Assembly (NCBI RefSeq): GCF_013377785.1
Contig: NZ_JABXWT010000008.1
Coordinates: 1-64,000, forward strand
Direction: 5' to 3'
DNA: 64,000 nt
Source: Ruegeria haliotis
GTDB lineage: Bacteria > Pseudomonadota > Alphaproteobacteria > Rhodobacterales > Rhodobacteraceae
The notes beneath the pieces were generated by a model. It saw only the letters and a list, made by a program, of their open reading frames with translations. It had not been told where the DNA came from and did not search any database. A program made the position numbers and the translations under genes. Position 1 is the first letter of the stretch; every line of letters starts with the position of its first letter. Shown here one piece after another: positions 1 through 8,801 of the stretch.

Positions 1-94
1 GTTCACAGATCTCCTGTGATCCTATCGGGAGCTCGACCTCAGAACAGGGTCAGCCCAATTACGCATGCTTTGGGCCGCATGCGCCATGCTGGGC

Positions 95-730
95 TCAGCT
101 GTTGAACCAAGTCGGAGCATCGCCCTCTGACCACGGTGAGTTCTTGTTCATAACCTGCAAAAAGGCTTCGCATTCTATAAAGCGATTTAGCCACGATATT
201 AAATTCAGCCACTCCTGCCCATCAAACCACATCCGATCTATATGGGCAAATTGCCGAACAAATGGCAGAAGCGCCAGATCGGCAATGGTGGGACGACTTC
301 CGAACAACCATGACCGTCCGGCTAACCGTTCGTCGAGGTTGAGTAAGTAGCTTGCAGCTTTCTTACGCTCCACTTTGGGGTCCAGTCCCGGGTATCTCGT
401 AGCGTATTTTGTGTGATCCAATGCAGCCTTGAATGGACCATCATTTACCTCGATCAGGTCCCAACCTGCCTGAGGCATGTCCAATAGCCGCTGCGGATCA
501 TTTTGTTGGAGCGCCCAGATCATGATTTCCAGACTTTCGTCTAAAACCTGGTCTGGCAGGCGAAGCGCCGGCACTGTTCCGGATGGGGAAGTCTGCAAGA
601 AAGCCGCTGGTTTGTCCCGTAAGAGAATTTCACGCAACTCGACTCTGACACCCGAACTCAACAATGCAAGGCGAGCCCTTATGGCATAAGGGCAGCGGCG
701 GAACGTCCAAAAAATTGGGTGGTGAACCAT
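95..730 (-). CDS. Glutathione S-transferase family protein
   Basis: 211 residues, the usual length of a soluble GST. The N-terminal thioredoxin-like half carries CPY at residues 13-15, the cis-proline pair VP at 53-54 and the glutathione-binding ES at 65-66. The helical C-terminal half has a TIADLALLPF segment near residues 148-157, the N-capping box typical of the GST C-terminal domain. The expected role is cytosolic glutathione conjugation or glutathione-dependent reduction of small molecules; the substrate cannot be read. It lies alone on the minus strand, divergent from the caspase-like gene. The ATG at 730 is the only start that keeps the thioredoxin strand whole. Confidence 0.85.
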   Translation of the reverse strand: MVHHPIFWTFRRCPYAIRARLALLSSGVRVELREILLRDKPAAFLQTSPSGTVPALRLPDQVLDESLEIMIWALQQNDPQRLLDMPQAGWDLIEVNDGPFKAALDHTKYATRYPGLDPKVERKKAASYLLNLDERLAGRSWLFGSRPTIADLALLPFVRQFAHIDRMWFDGQEWLNLISWLNRFIECEAFLQVMNKNSPWSEGDAPTWFNS

Positions 731-896
731 ACGTGGATTTATCTGAAACCCACCAATATGGTCAAACCGTGCATTGCTTACTGACGTTTTGCTTCATCAT
801 TTGGATAGACATTTGTAAATCGGCAAAACGAGTTTTTGAGTTCCTGATTTTTTTGATCGATCTGGCAACAACGTCGCACCGAAATTCGATTTATGC

Positions 897-902
897 TATA
901 AT
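897..902 (+). promoter_or_regulatory. Candidate -10 box of the caspase-like gene
   Basis: A perfect TATAAT lies 28 bases before the ATG at 931. No good -35 is seen 17 bases upstream. If used, transcription would start near 909. That would exclude the in-frame ATG at 901 and longer upstream starts, and supports 931 as the start codon. Confidence 0.35.
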
Positions 903-930
903 GGTTCCGATTTCAGCGGATGAATTTACC

Positions 931-2727
931 ATGTTAGCGCGGCAACTGCTCCAAGGCTTCTGTGGATCATGGAAACACCTGAGCTTCGTTTTGGTGTTCG
1001 GATTGGGTGCGGCGCTTGCTGAAACGTCTTATGCAAAACGCGTAGCCCTAGTGATCGGAAACGCACGATATGAACATGTATCGAATATTCCAAACTCGGC
1101 AAATGACGCCAACGACATCGCTGCTGCTCTCGAGCGGATTGGCTTTGAGGTCACCGCTAAAAAAAATCTAGACTACCGCGAAATGCGACTGACATTAAGG
1201 GATTTCTCTGAGGAAATGGCTGATGCCGAGATGGCGTTGGTCTATTTCGCAGGCCATGGGATCGAAATCGACAACACAAATTACCTGATACCGACAAATG
1301 CCGAACTCAGGAGTGACAAGGATGTAGAGTTTGAGGCAATCCGGTTGGAGTCGGTCTTGAATGCTGTATCGACCGCGAAAGGCCTGAAGCTTGTAATCGT
1401 GGATGCCTGTCGGAACAATCCGTTTGTGACGGATATGGTTCGAACCACTGCGACCCGGTCGATCGGACAAGGGCTGGGTCGCATCGACCCCAGCGGCGTT
1501 CTTGTAGGGTATTCTGCGCGTGGCGGGACGTTGGCGCTGGACGGTGACAGTCGTAACAGCCCTTACGCAGAAGCGTTTCTTGAGCATATCGAGGTTCCCG
1601 GGCTGGAACTCGGAAAAATGTTTCGCAAGGTACGAGATACGGTCTACGAGTTGACTGACGGATATCAGGAACCATTTACTTATGGCTCGCTGCCCGGGCA
1701 TGATATTTTCCTCGTCCCAGCGGCGGTCCAAACACCTTCGGCCCCTGTAGAACTGCGACTAACAGCGCCTAAACCTGACCCCGAAGATGAGCGCGAGCAA
1801 TCCGCCCAGCGGGTTTTGCGTGAAGCGATGGGACTGGACGACGAACAGGTCAAGCTGGGCGCCTTGCAGATGATTTCGCGGCTCTACCCGAACACGCGCG
1901 CAGGCCAATATGCTCATGGCGTTGCGGAAGCTATGAGTAGCACAAGTCGAAATGCGGCTACCTTCGTCACCCCGAAAACTAAGGTAATGTCACCTCGCAT
2001 TGAAAGCGATCAGAATCAGTATTCCGTGCAGCAACGCCCAGCCCCGAATGTCGAGGAAAGTTTGAACCTGAACCGCACCGATTATCGGAGCATTCAACGT
2101 GGCCTGAACGTCCTTGGTTTCTCAGCCGGGCCTGTTGACGGGATATTCGGCACGCAATCGCGAGCCGCATTGCGAAACTTTCAATCCAAGAACGGCGTCG
2201 TCAGAACCGGCTACCTGACCGCCGAGAGCGTTGCGGTACTGAAAAACGTTGCTAAACCAGAGCCGCCAAAGCAAAACGGCCAGCAAACAAGAGGCCAGAC
2301 TTTGGCAGCAATGCCCACGCCGCCCCCAAGCATTACGTCTCAAAACACTTTTTATGGCGACTACGTCATCGAACTCACAAGAAGAGTGGACCCACGCTAC
2401 AAAGGTGGAGAACTCGCCAACGAAAGACCCAAAACGGTATTGAGATTGGTATACCGAAAATCAGCCGCCGGGTTCCAACTGGTCAGCGCTCAGGACTTTA
2501 CCAAGGGAGGGGCGTCGCGGTCCAAAAAGTACCGTGCATCGCTGTCAGACAAAGGAAAACTGCGTATATCGGGAAGCACTGGATATTTGTTTGGGAAATC
2601 CAGAGCTGTACCTTTTTCGATCACTCAGAGATTTTCGTCGGGATTTGTGAAAGGAAAATCCATGTATTCCAATCAAGGTCGTTTTGACGACGCTTTCTTT
2701 GTCGACGTGACAATAACAAGACGCTGA
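931..2727 (+). CDS. Secreted caspase-like (C14) protease with peptidoglycan-binding-like domain
   Basis: 598 residues from ATG 931. A signal peptide or membrane anchor covers about residues 15-35, so the protein is probably periplasmic. The caspase-like p20 domain follows directly (about 36-262). It has the entry strand VALVIGN, the catalytic His in YFAGHGIE (His109) and the catalytic Cys in DACRNN (Cys160). A downstream SARGG...NSPYAEAF segment is typical of bacterial caspase-like peptidases. After a linker, residues about 385-437 form a PG_binding_1-type repeat (IQRGLNVLGF, DGIFGTQSR, FQ). The C-terminal ~120 residues are beta-rich and unrecognised. The frame is open upstream to 664 but would overlap the GST start and bury the signal peptide, so 931 was chosen. 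It converges on the CHASE2 cyclase with only 40 bp between them. Confidence 0.85.
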   Translation: MLARQLLQGFCGSWKHLSFVLVFGLGAALAETSYAKRVALVIGNARYEHVSNIPNSANDANDIAAALERIGFEVTAKKNLDYREMRLTLRDFSEEMADAEMALVYFAGHGIEIDNTNYLIPTNAELRSDKDVEFEAIRLESVLNAVSTAKGLKLVIVDACRNNPFVTDMVRTTATRSIGQGLGRIDPSGVLVGYSARGGTLALDGDSRNSPYAEAFLEHIEVPGLELGKMFRKVRDTVYELTDGYQEPFTYGSLPGHDIFLVPAAVQTPSAPVELRLTAPKPDPEDEREQSAQRVLREAMGLDDEQVKLGALQMISRLYPNTRAGQYAHGVAEAMSSTSRNAATFVTPKTKVMSPRIESDQNQYSVQQRPAPNVEESLNLNRTDYRSIQRGLNVLGFSAGPVDGIFGTQSRAALRNFQSKNGVVRTGYLTAESVAVLKNVAKPEPPKQNGQQTRGQTLAAMPTPPPSITSQNTFYGDYVIELTRRVDPRYKGGELANERPKTVLRLVYRKSAAGFQLVSAQDFTKGGASRSKKYRASLSDKGKLRISGSTGYLFGKSRAVPFSITQRFSSGFVKGKSMYSNQGRFDDAFFVDVTITRR

Positions 2728-2767
2728 AAAACAAGAGAATACGCAGCCCGCCGAAAGTCTCGTGCCT

Positions 2768-4678
2768 TCACGCAAGGTGACTGGCTTCAATCACCTGGAT
2801 TTCCGTTTCACAATCATCGTGATCGAAACTGGACAAAACCGGCCACTCCCGCTCGGCATCTATTATCTCTGCTGTGGCCATTGTCATGCAAACTGGGCGA
2901 CACCCTTCCGCGTCAGGCGCAAGTGTCTTGATCCATCTTTCCAGACGCGCAGTTACGTTAATAGTGGCACCGATAACGTTATAATGCATGGACCCACTGA
3001 CCCCTAGCGTGCCGCCTAGCGCCTCGCCACTGTTCAGCGCAATTCGTAACCCATACCTGGGCTGATCACTCAGGGTAACATTAAGTTCGGACACAGCGGC
3101 CCGCATGGCCTGCGCACATCGCAATCCCGATTGAGCATCCTCCTTTATCTGATCCTGTGTTTCGCTTGGGATTGGTGCACCGAACACCACCAGGATTCCA
3201 TCGCCGGTGTATTTCTCGACAAAGCCGCCATGGTCACGGGCAACTTCACCCAATCTGTCTAGAAGGCGTGCGACCCATGCCATGAAGTCATCCGCGTCCA
3301 TTGAGTTTCCAATGCGGGTGGAGCCTTCGATATCAGCAAGCAGTGCCGTAACAAACAATCTGCGGGACTTGGGTTTGCCGCCTGACAGCAGGTTCTTGCG
3401 CTGTTGCCAGATCTCGGCGGATAACTCTTCGGACAGATGGGATGAAAAAACCTGGGCGATGGCGCGTCGTTGGTTGCGTGAAAATCCTGATATTATTGCA
3501 AAACCAAAAAGAAACCCAAAAGTCCAGGCCAGCAAGGATGGGACCACAGGCGCTAAAAGCGCGAATTGTTGAGAAGCAGACAGGCCGAGAGTGAGAAAAA
3601 CACCGCCGACCAGTGCGACCAAAACCGCGTTGCCAGCACCCCGTACAAAGACTGAAACGCACGCCCCAGTACACGCAGAGACGAGAATAATCAGTGAAGA
3701 AAAAAGACCGTTCATTGAGGCTAGCGGGGAAAGTTGGCCATTGAAGTAGTCGATGAGTTGCTGAAGGATGGCGGCATGAATTTCTGCGCCAAAGGTAAAG
3801 CTGGCTCCGGTCGAACGATTGAGTGGCGTTGAAAAATAGTCTTTCACTGAATGGCTTGTGATACCGATTACAACCGCTTTTCCCTCAAATTGTTCAAGGC
3901 CCTTTCCGGCCAGAACACCTGCTGCCGGGACGCTATGCGCAATCGGCAGCTTGTTTTTGTATTCGATGATGATTTGATAGCCGGCAGTATCGACATTGCG
4001 AAACAGATTTGAGCCCTTTGCCAGTGGCTTCACAACATTGTCTCCCAACATTAGTATGCGCGGATTGTCGGGATTGGTCTTAAGTGCGGGTTGCCCGGTA
4101 TGGGTCGCGGCCAGTTGCAACGGCAATGACAACGAAATCCCATCCTGCGTATTGACCAGCAATAAGGCGCGTCGACCAACGCCGTCAGGGTCAATCGGAA
4201 TGTCAGAGAACCCTGATCGGGTACCAGCGGGGGCATCAATTTGCACGCCTCGGTGATCGGGTAATTTCGAAATCACAACGACCCGCGGATCGTTGAGAAC
4301 TTCAAGCAGATCTTCTAGCCCTGCGCCTGCGGGAACGTCCCTGTAGATATCGACACCTACCGTCGTAGCACCGGCGGCTAGTAAGTTTCTTATTATCTGC
4401 GACAAATGGCTGTCGGGAACGGGCCAGCCCCATTCCCCCAGATCTTCGTCGGAAACGGTGACCAGAACAACGTCTTCTATCGGTTCAGGGTCGGCGGTGA
4501 TGGTTGTTGTCCAGTCGTAGTGGACAAGCTCAAGAGGTTCCAACAAGCCTTTCTGTCGAAGTTCTATTAACGTGGTGCCGACGATCAGTGTGATGGCACC
4601 AACCAAAATCCACCGTTGCCAGATCGGCATTAGGGATGAGGCTCTGCTCCATACCCGGGTTCGGTTGTTCGGGGTCAA
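2768..4678 (-). CDS. CHASE2-domain class III adenylate/guanylate cyclase
   Basis: 636 residues. One N-terminal transmembrane segment (about 22-40) is followed by an extracytoplasmic CHASE2 sensor (VVLVTVSDEDL, GVDIYRD, VVIGITSHSVKDYFSTP). Three more membrane segments lie around residues 320-415. The C-terminal class III nucleotide cyclase domain has the two metal-binding Asp sites (LLADIEGSTR and YTGDGILVVFG). It is expected to make cAMP or cGMP in the cytoplasm in response to a periplasmic signal. Its start overlaps the stop of the DUF928 gene by 4 bp (ATGA), so the two are translationally coupled. The convergent partner is a caspase-like gene. The nucleotide made was not determined. Confidence 0.9.
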   Translation of the reverse strand: MTPNNRTRVWSRASSLMPIWQRWILVGAITLIVGTTLIELRQKGLLEPLELVHYDWTTTITADPEPIEDVVLVTVSDEDLGEWGWPVPDSHLSQIIRNLLAAGATTVGVDIYRDVPAGAGLEDLLEVLNDPRVVVISKLPDHRGVQIDAPAGTRSGFSDIPIDPDGVGRRALLLVNTQDGISLSLPLQLAATHTGQPALKTNPDNPRILMLGDNVVKPLAKGSNLFRNVDTAGYQIIIEYKNKLPIAHSVPAAGVLAGKGLEQFEGKAVVIGITSHSVKDYFSTPLNRSTGASFTFGAEIHAAILQQLIDYFNGQLSPLASMNGLFSSLIILVSACTGACVSVFVRGAGNAVLVALVGGVFLTLGLSASQQFALLAPVVPSLLAWTFGFLFGFAIISGFSRNQRRAIAQVFSSHLSEELSAEIWQQRKNLLSGGKPKSRRLFVTALLADIEGSTRIGNSMDADDFMAWVARLLDRLGEVARDHGGFVEKYTGDGILVVFGAPIPSETQDQIKEDAQSGLRCAQAMRAAVSELNVTLSDQPRYGLRIALNSGEALGGTLGVSGSMHYNVIGATINVTARLERWIKTLAPDAEGCRPVCMTMATAEIIDAEREWPVLSSFDHDDCETEIQVIEASHLA

Positions 4679-5328
4679 GAACCCACACCGGCTGAGGCCA
4701 TGAGTTGCTCGAATTGGTCCGGTTTCGTCGCATGTATTCGCCCGCTTAGGCTAATGTCCACAAATTCGGAAAGCGCGTCGAACCAATACCCGTTTGCCGC
4801 GGGGTCGTTGAATCTAAAGCTTTCTGGGAAGCGCTCAATTAAACCGGTTGCTCTCTCGGCAACGGCGCCCGTGTTCTGGTCCAGCAGCGTGACGTGCCAT
4901 ACATAAACCAGGTTTGTATCCAGTTGAAAGTTCTGTCGGCCAAGATCCAACCCGTAGTCGCCAGCGGGGAATGGGCCCTTAATCCGAAACTGTGGGCCAT
5001 CCGTTCCGGACGGGTTCAACCCTACGACTAAGTCCCCTCTGTGACCATGCGTCAGCCGCCAAACCAAGGGCGGAGATGGTAAAGTTGTAAGCCCGCCATC
5101 TTCCGGAACTAGCAACAGTAACATCCCAGATGTCGTTTCTGATGACACGTCCCTAGTTCCTGCGCCCATTCGATCCTTTGGCGCACCAATTTCGGGCGGA
5201 ACAAAAATCACTTCATCGGTGGGGGCATCGTCTTCCTTTTCGCCGGCGGCCAGCGCAACCCCATCGACAATCAGCGGGTAGACCATTGAAAGGAAAAAAG
5301 CAGTTACTGAAACTCTGACCCACGACAC
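4675..5328 (-). CDS. DUF928-domain exported protein
   Basis: 217 residues with an N-terminal hydrophobic signal (about 5-28). The middle matches my recollection of DUF928: a VPPEIGAPKDRMGAGTRD segment, then a LLLLVPEDGGLTT strand and a beta-sandwich with PPLVWRL. DUF928 has no assigned biochemical function. In cyanobacteria such genes are commonly next to CHASE2 and CHAT/caspase-type genes, and that arrangement is repeated here. The gene is the first of a two-gene unit with the CHASE2 cyclase (4-bp overlap), so the protein probably acts in the periplasm as an accessory to the sensor domain. The family call is from pattern recall, not a search. Confidence 0.65.
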   Translation of the reverse strand: MSWVRVSVTAFFLSMVYPLIVDGVALAAGEKEDDAPTDEVIFVPPEIGAPKDRMGAGTRDVSSETTSGMLLLLVPEDGGLTTLPSPPLVWRLTHGHRGDLVVGLNPSGTDGPQFRIKGPFPAGDYGLDLGRQNFQLDTNLVYVWHVTLLDQNTGAVAERATGLIERFPESFRFNDPAANGYWFDALSEFVDISLSGRIHATKPDQFEQLMASAGVGS

Positions 5329-6302
5329 AAGAAGCCTCGCGAAGAAAACGTTTAAGAAAAACCAAACATTGATGTCTCAGCGTAGGCTCGAATCCTATCG
5401 GAGTCCAGTTCGACCGCGGCAGTCCGGCTTACGGTTGTCGAGCAGTTTTGCGATAAGATTGCTAAAATGATCAGTGATAGGCAGGGTTGGTATTCATGCT
5501 TACTGTCGGCGTTTGGGTAAGCGGTCTCCGGCCTCTGCTTGTCGCTTTCTTATCTGTGATTGCCCCAGTATACGTTTAGGTCAAAGGCGAGCGTGTCGGA
5601 CTTGTGATTGATGTTTCTGCCTGTGAACTTGTTCCAAATTTGTCTGGCCCGGCCAATGAAGCGGCATAGATTCCCGTCACCCTATAGCGCAGTGGACTCC
5701 TGGTCACAGAAAATCAAAATCTGAACTACAACTCCATGCGAACCGTATTGTGCGACTTTATCGAGGCTGTAGTCAGCCTTGATCTATTTGGGGCCACTGA
5801 ATCGAAATCGAAAACACAGTCTAAGTGATACCTGCTTAAATACCGATCAACATCACCTAAGTAACCCAAATTGACTGTTTGTGTATGACCAGCCCTCGGT
5901 CCAACGGACCGACAGTTTCCGGGCTTGGCGGGTGATAACACAGAGCGCAAGACGGGTGTTTTGCGTTGTAGCGTTTCCTCCATTATTAGATCAGGACTAC
6001 TACAGTGGCGAATGGCAACTTTGTTGCGCAACGTGTGTGTCGCTTTTTCGCAGGATTTTGCACCGCGGCGAATGTCCGAAATGCGAGCGTAAATGCAGCA
6101 ACTAAATCTATGTTGGATGTCGGCTATGGGCCGTCAGGCATAACGGGTCTGAACGGACGGGGTAGTTTTGTTCAGCTCTATCCAATTCCCGAGCATAACC
6201 TTCGCCTACAAAGCACAGTGTATGCGGCAGCAGATAGTCCACCAACGCCCGGTCCAAAGTTTCGAACATACTCCGAAGGCTCGATTGTAGTCGTTTAGCC
6301 TC
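5329..6302. other. Long intergenic stretch, no convincing gene
   Basis: About 970 bases lie between the DUF928 start and the next gene. Open frames here are short, have no recognisable domain, and part of one runs through a degenerate repeat copy at 6065-6133. Promoters for the DUF928-cyclase unit must lie at its left edge. Nothing else could be identified. Confidence 0.5.
6065..6133 (+). repeat. Degenerate copy of the 71-bp intergenic repeat
   Basis: Begins with GCGGCGAATGTCCG, has GCAGCA near position 31, and ends with ATGGGCCG at 6126-6133. It is 69 bases long, two shorter than the better copies. The edges match the family but the middle is diverged. Confidence 0.5.
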
Positions 6303-6968
6303 TTACTCGTCGGGCGAACACATGTTGTACTGCACCCCATTGACGTCACGCTGTGTCAGTTGGTGACCTTCTGCGAGACCTATAGACATGATGCCATCAT
6401 CGGCAATTTGATCGATCCCGGTGCAGGATAGACAAGCATTTGCGCCGCAAATCTTCTGCATAAGATCGGCTGCTGATGATCCCACGGTGTCATCAACAAA
6501 TAAATTATCAACGCCTTGAGAAAGTTGCAGCGACCAGCTTTGTCCAGGGTCTCTTCTAAGCAACGTCTGGAGATCGCTCAAAGGACCAGCCAAACGCATT
6601 CTGTTGGGGAAGCTACCTGTGTCAAAGAACTTGAGCATAACTTCTAGAAATTCGTTCAGTTCTTCGTTGTCGTTGATCAGGCTCTGCTCGCCAGCCTTAC
6701 ATGCCATATAACCCGCCATTTGGGCGTTGCGGGCGGCCTCGGGAAAACTATCAAGAACTCTCGCGCTGCTCTTACCGCTAAAAACCGCAACCGCGTCCTT
6801 AAGCGCTACTTCGAATTCCTTGTCGGTCGCAATAACGGCGTCGGCGGGTCTTGCTCCGCAACTGTCCTCGGGTGGTTCGGGACGAAGCCACTCGCTTATC
6901 GGGTCCTGAAATATGAACAGAACTGCAATCACACCAACTACAAGGATGGCAATAACTTGTGGTTTCAT
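6303..6968 (-). CDS. Membrane-anchored protein of unknown function
   Basis: 221 residues. One N-terminal transmembrane segment (residues 5-20) is followed by a soluble acidic domain that would lie outside the cytoplasm. Several cysteines cluster near the C-terminus (ICGANACLSC and MCSPDE), suggesting disulfides in the periplasm. I do not recognise the family. Its start overlaps the stop of the upstream 188-residue secreted protein by 4 bp, so the two are co-translated and probably work together. Confidence 0.6.
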   Translation of the reverse strand: MKPQVIAILVVGVIAVLFIFQDPISEWLRPEPPEDSCGARPADAVIATDKEFEVALKDAVAVFSGKSSARVLDSFPEAARNAQMAGYMACKAGEQSLINDNEELNEFLEVMLKFFDTGSFPNRMRLAGPLSDLQTLLRRDPGQSWSLQLSQGVDNLFVDDTVGSSAADLMQKICGANACLSCTGIDQIADDGIMSIGLAEGHQLTQRDVNGVQYNMCSPDE

Positions 6969-7531
6969 TGATCACAACGCCCGTTGAACTCAGAACGAAT
7001 ATGAATAATCTGATATCGCAGATCACTACCAATGCGCTGCCCAATATTCGCCTCGGCACACCCGGTTTCTGTAAACTCAAAAAAGAGTTCCTGGACAGGA
7101 TCATTGCTCGGCAGGCCATCGTTTGAGTCGTCAAAGTCTAGCGAATTTAGCAGCGTTTCTGCTTCACTGCCGCTTGTCGCCGACAGAATGATCGTGTTCA
7201 CCACGATGTCGCGAAACAGCCTTTCATCGAACTCTGCAAAGTGAAGATTGTTCAATGTTCTAAATGTTTCAGTTATTGGCAGACTGCTTTGATATTGATT
7301 CCGCGACATATCGTTCATGGCATCCAGATTGAATCCGTTAGACGCGGCACGGCTGCTGCTAGAGGTCCCTGTATATGTGATCGAACAATAGCTTGATGAC
7401 TCGGAAAGTGTGCAAGAGCCGCTTCCTGATGCTCCAGCATCGTGTTGGTCGCATTCGCAGTCCTTAGCAAAAACACTTCCGGCGGAGACCAGCGCCGCAA
7501 TCGCAGTGGTAGTGAAAATCGGCAATCTCAT
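6965..7531 (-). CDS. Small secreted cysteine-containing protein, unknown
   Basis: 188 residues with a clear Sec signal peptide (hydrophobic core 7-18, cleavage near FAKDCEC). A Ser/Cys-rich segment (about 23-62) follows, then an alpha-helical acidic domain. The start at 7531 has a purine-rich GAGGGTGG ahead of it. I recognise no family. It is the first gene of a two-gene unit with the membrane-anchored protein downstream. The next gene upstream is over 300 bp away. Confidence 0.6.
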   Translation of the reverse strand: MRLPIFTTTAIAALVSAGSVFAKDCECDQHDAGASGSGSCTLSESSSYCSITYTGTSSSSRAASNGFNLDAMNDMSRNQYQSSLPITETFRTLNNLHFAEFDERLFRDIVVNTIILSATSGSEAETLLNSLDFDDSNDGLPSNDPVQELFFEFTETGCAEANIGQRIGSDLRYQIIHIRSEFNGRCDQ

Positions 7532-7679
7532 CGCAATCCACCCTCAAAAGTAAACATTTCAATGAGGCTAGCTTGCTTCAATCAACGGCGTTGAGTCAAA
7601 TTCCCGGTGTGTGTCTTGCGGGGCCGAGACGACTTTTGGTGCTAACAAGCTCTGATCGAAAATACCGCTCACAGCGCTC

Positions 7680-7750
7680 GCAGCGAATGTCCGGAATGAC
7701 TGGCCGCACCGCAGCATACGGATCCGTGAGTAAAGGGCCGGTATGGGCCG
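7680..7750 (+). repeat. 71-bp intergenic repeat, copy 2
   Basis: A 38-base head (GCAGCGAATGTCCGG... to CCGCAGCAT, 7680-7717), a 25-base variable spacer, then ATGGGCCG at 7743-7750. Head, spacer and tail lengths equal those of the copies at 14394, 20245 and 25525. It fills the 329-base gap 7532-7860, in which no gene is seen. Confidence 0.75.
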
Positions 7751-7860
7751 TTCGTATCGATATCGATAATGGGAGCCATTATCGTTACTGGTTTGCACTC
7801 GCAAACTTATCATTCACCTGCATGCAGTGCTGTATTAAGCGGTCCCCAACCTTAATCCAG

Positions 7861-8397
7861 TTACTGTGGGTCGAGCCGCAGCACCAAGAAAGTTAGCCAA
7901 TCCGCCATTTCGTCGCTGACATCGAAATAGGGTTTGATGGGCTGAAATCCGAGCTTTTGGTACAATCCTCGCGCCTCGAATTGTTCTGGCCCGGTATCAA
8001 GATACATTCTTGCGTAACCCAATTCGCGGGCACGCTGGGTCAGATGCGTTGCAAGGGCCTGACCTACGCCTTGCCCGTGGAATTTTGGATCGACGAACAT
8101 GCGCTTCATTTCGCAGGCATCTTTATCGATTGCGCGCAATCCCACACAACCAGCGAACTTCAGATCGACGCTCGCGATTAGCAGCGTGCCTGCGGGGGCT
8201 CCGTAAATGCCAGGCAGGTCTGACAGCTCGCTTTCAAACTCATCCGGATCAAAATAGCGGGCCACAAGGTCGTGGTAGGTGTGATGGCGCACAAACAGCC
8301 AATCGACCAAGGCCCGCATCATATCTTGCACAGCGCCGATTTCAGCCGGAGTCTCCACGGTTTTAACGGTGACGCGCTGTTTGACTAAGGATATCAT
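7861..8397 (-). CDS. GNAT family N-acetyltransferase
   Basis: 178 residues from ATG 8397. It has the GNAT fold signature: a strand ending EMKRMFVDPKFHG, then the acetyl-CoA pyrophosphate loop QGVGQALATHL, and a C-terminal GLYQKLGFQPIKPY. It transfers an acetyl group from acetyl-CoA to an amine; the substrate is unknown. The frame stays open upstream to 8850, but that part runs antisense to the preceding genes' coding frames. ATG 8397 overlaps the upstream DUF6632 stop by 4 bp, which fixes the start. Third gene of a three-gene unit with the alkylhydroperoxidase-like protein. Confidence 0.85.
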   Translation of the reverse strand: MISLVKQRVTVKTVETPAEIGAVQDMMRALVDWLFVRHHTYHDLVARYFDPDEFESELSDLPGIYGAPAGTLLIASVDLKFAGCVGLRAIDKDACEMKRMFVDPKFHGQGVGQALATHLTQRARELGYARMYLDTGPEQFEARGLYQKLGFQPIKPYFDVSDEMADWLTFLVLRLDPQ

Positions 8398-8801
8398 TTG
8401 GATGTTCTTTCGCTGGTTCTTGGAGTTTCTGAAACGCGTGGCGACAAATACCAAAGCACCGCTGCCACAATGATCAGGGCTGGGATATCGCCCACCAAAT
8501 GACCGATCTCCATGTGGTCGTGGCTGACTTGAATAGCCATAATCACGGCATGAACGATACTGGACCAGATGGTAAAACCGATCAGGCTCTTGTGGTTCTG
8601 CGGGGCTGAGGATGCCCGGATCAGGAACCATCCTAGAACCGCGTAAATTCCGCAGATCATCTGGAAATAGTGCTGACCTTCGCCACCATGCCAGACCCAC
8701 CCCGAAGGCCAGATAGCGGCCAGTGGATAGATCAGAAAACAGATGGTTCCAAAGAGGACCAAAGCAATCTTTAATCCCTTTGCGCGGCTTTCGGGGCTCA
8801 T
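8394..8801 (-). CDS. Small integral membrane protein, DUF6632-like
   Basis: 135 residues with four predicted transmembrane segments (about 10-30, 42-60, 70-90, 100-118). Features such as WPSGWVWHGGEG and a GIYAVLG helix recall the DUF6632 family, which has no known function. It overlaps its neighbours on both sides by 4 bp (ATGA), which places it firmly in an operon with the alkylhydroperoxidase-like protein and the acetyltransferase. The family assignment is from memory. Confidence 0.7.
   Translation of the reverse strand: MSPESRAKGLKIALVLFGTICFLIYPLAAIWPSGWVWHGGEGQHYFQMICGIYAVLGWFLIRASSAPQNHKSLIGFTIWSSIVHAVIMAIQVSHDHMEIGHLVGDIPALIIVAAVLWYLSPRVSETPRTSERTSK

Noticed and set aside
664..930. 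Extension of the caspase-like frame back to 664
   Set aside because: It overlaps the GST start, buries the signal peptide and lies upstream of a TATAAT box; no ribosome site is seen.
5726..6298. Two frames of about 100 codons, one per strand
   Set aside because: They have no recognisable domain, one passes through a degenerate repeat copy, and codon use looks random.
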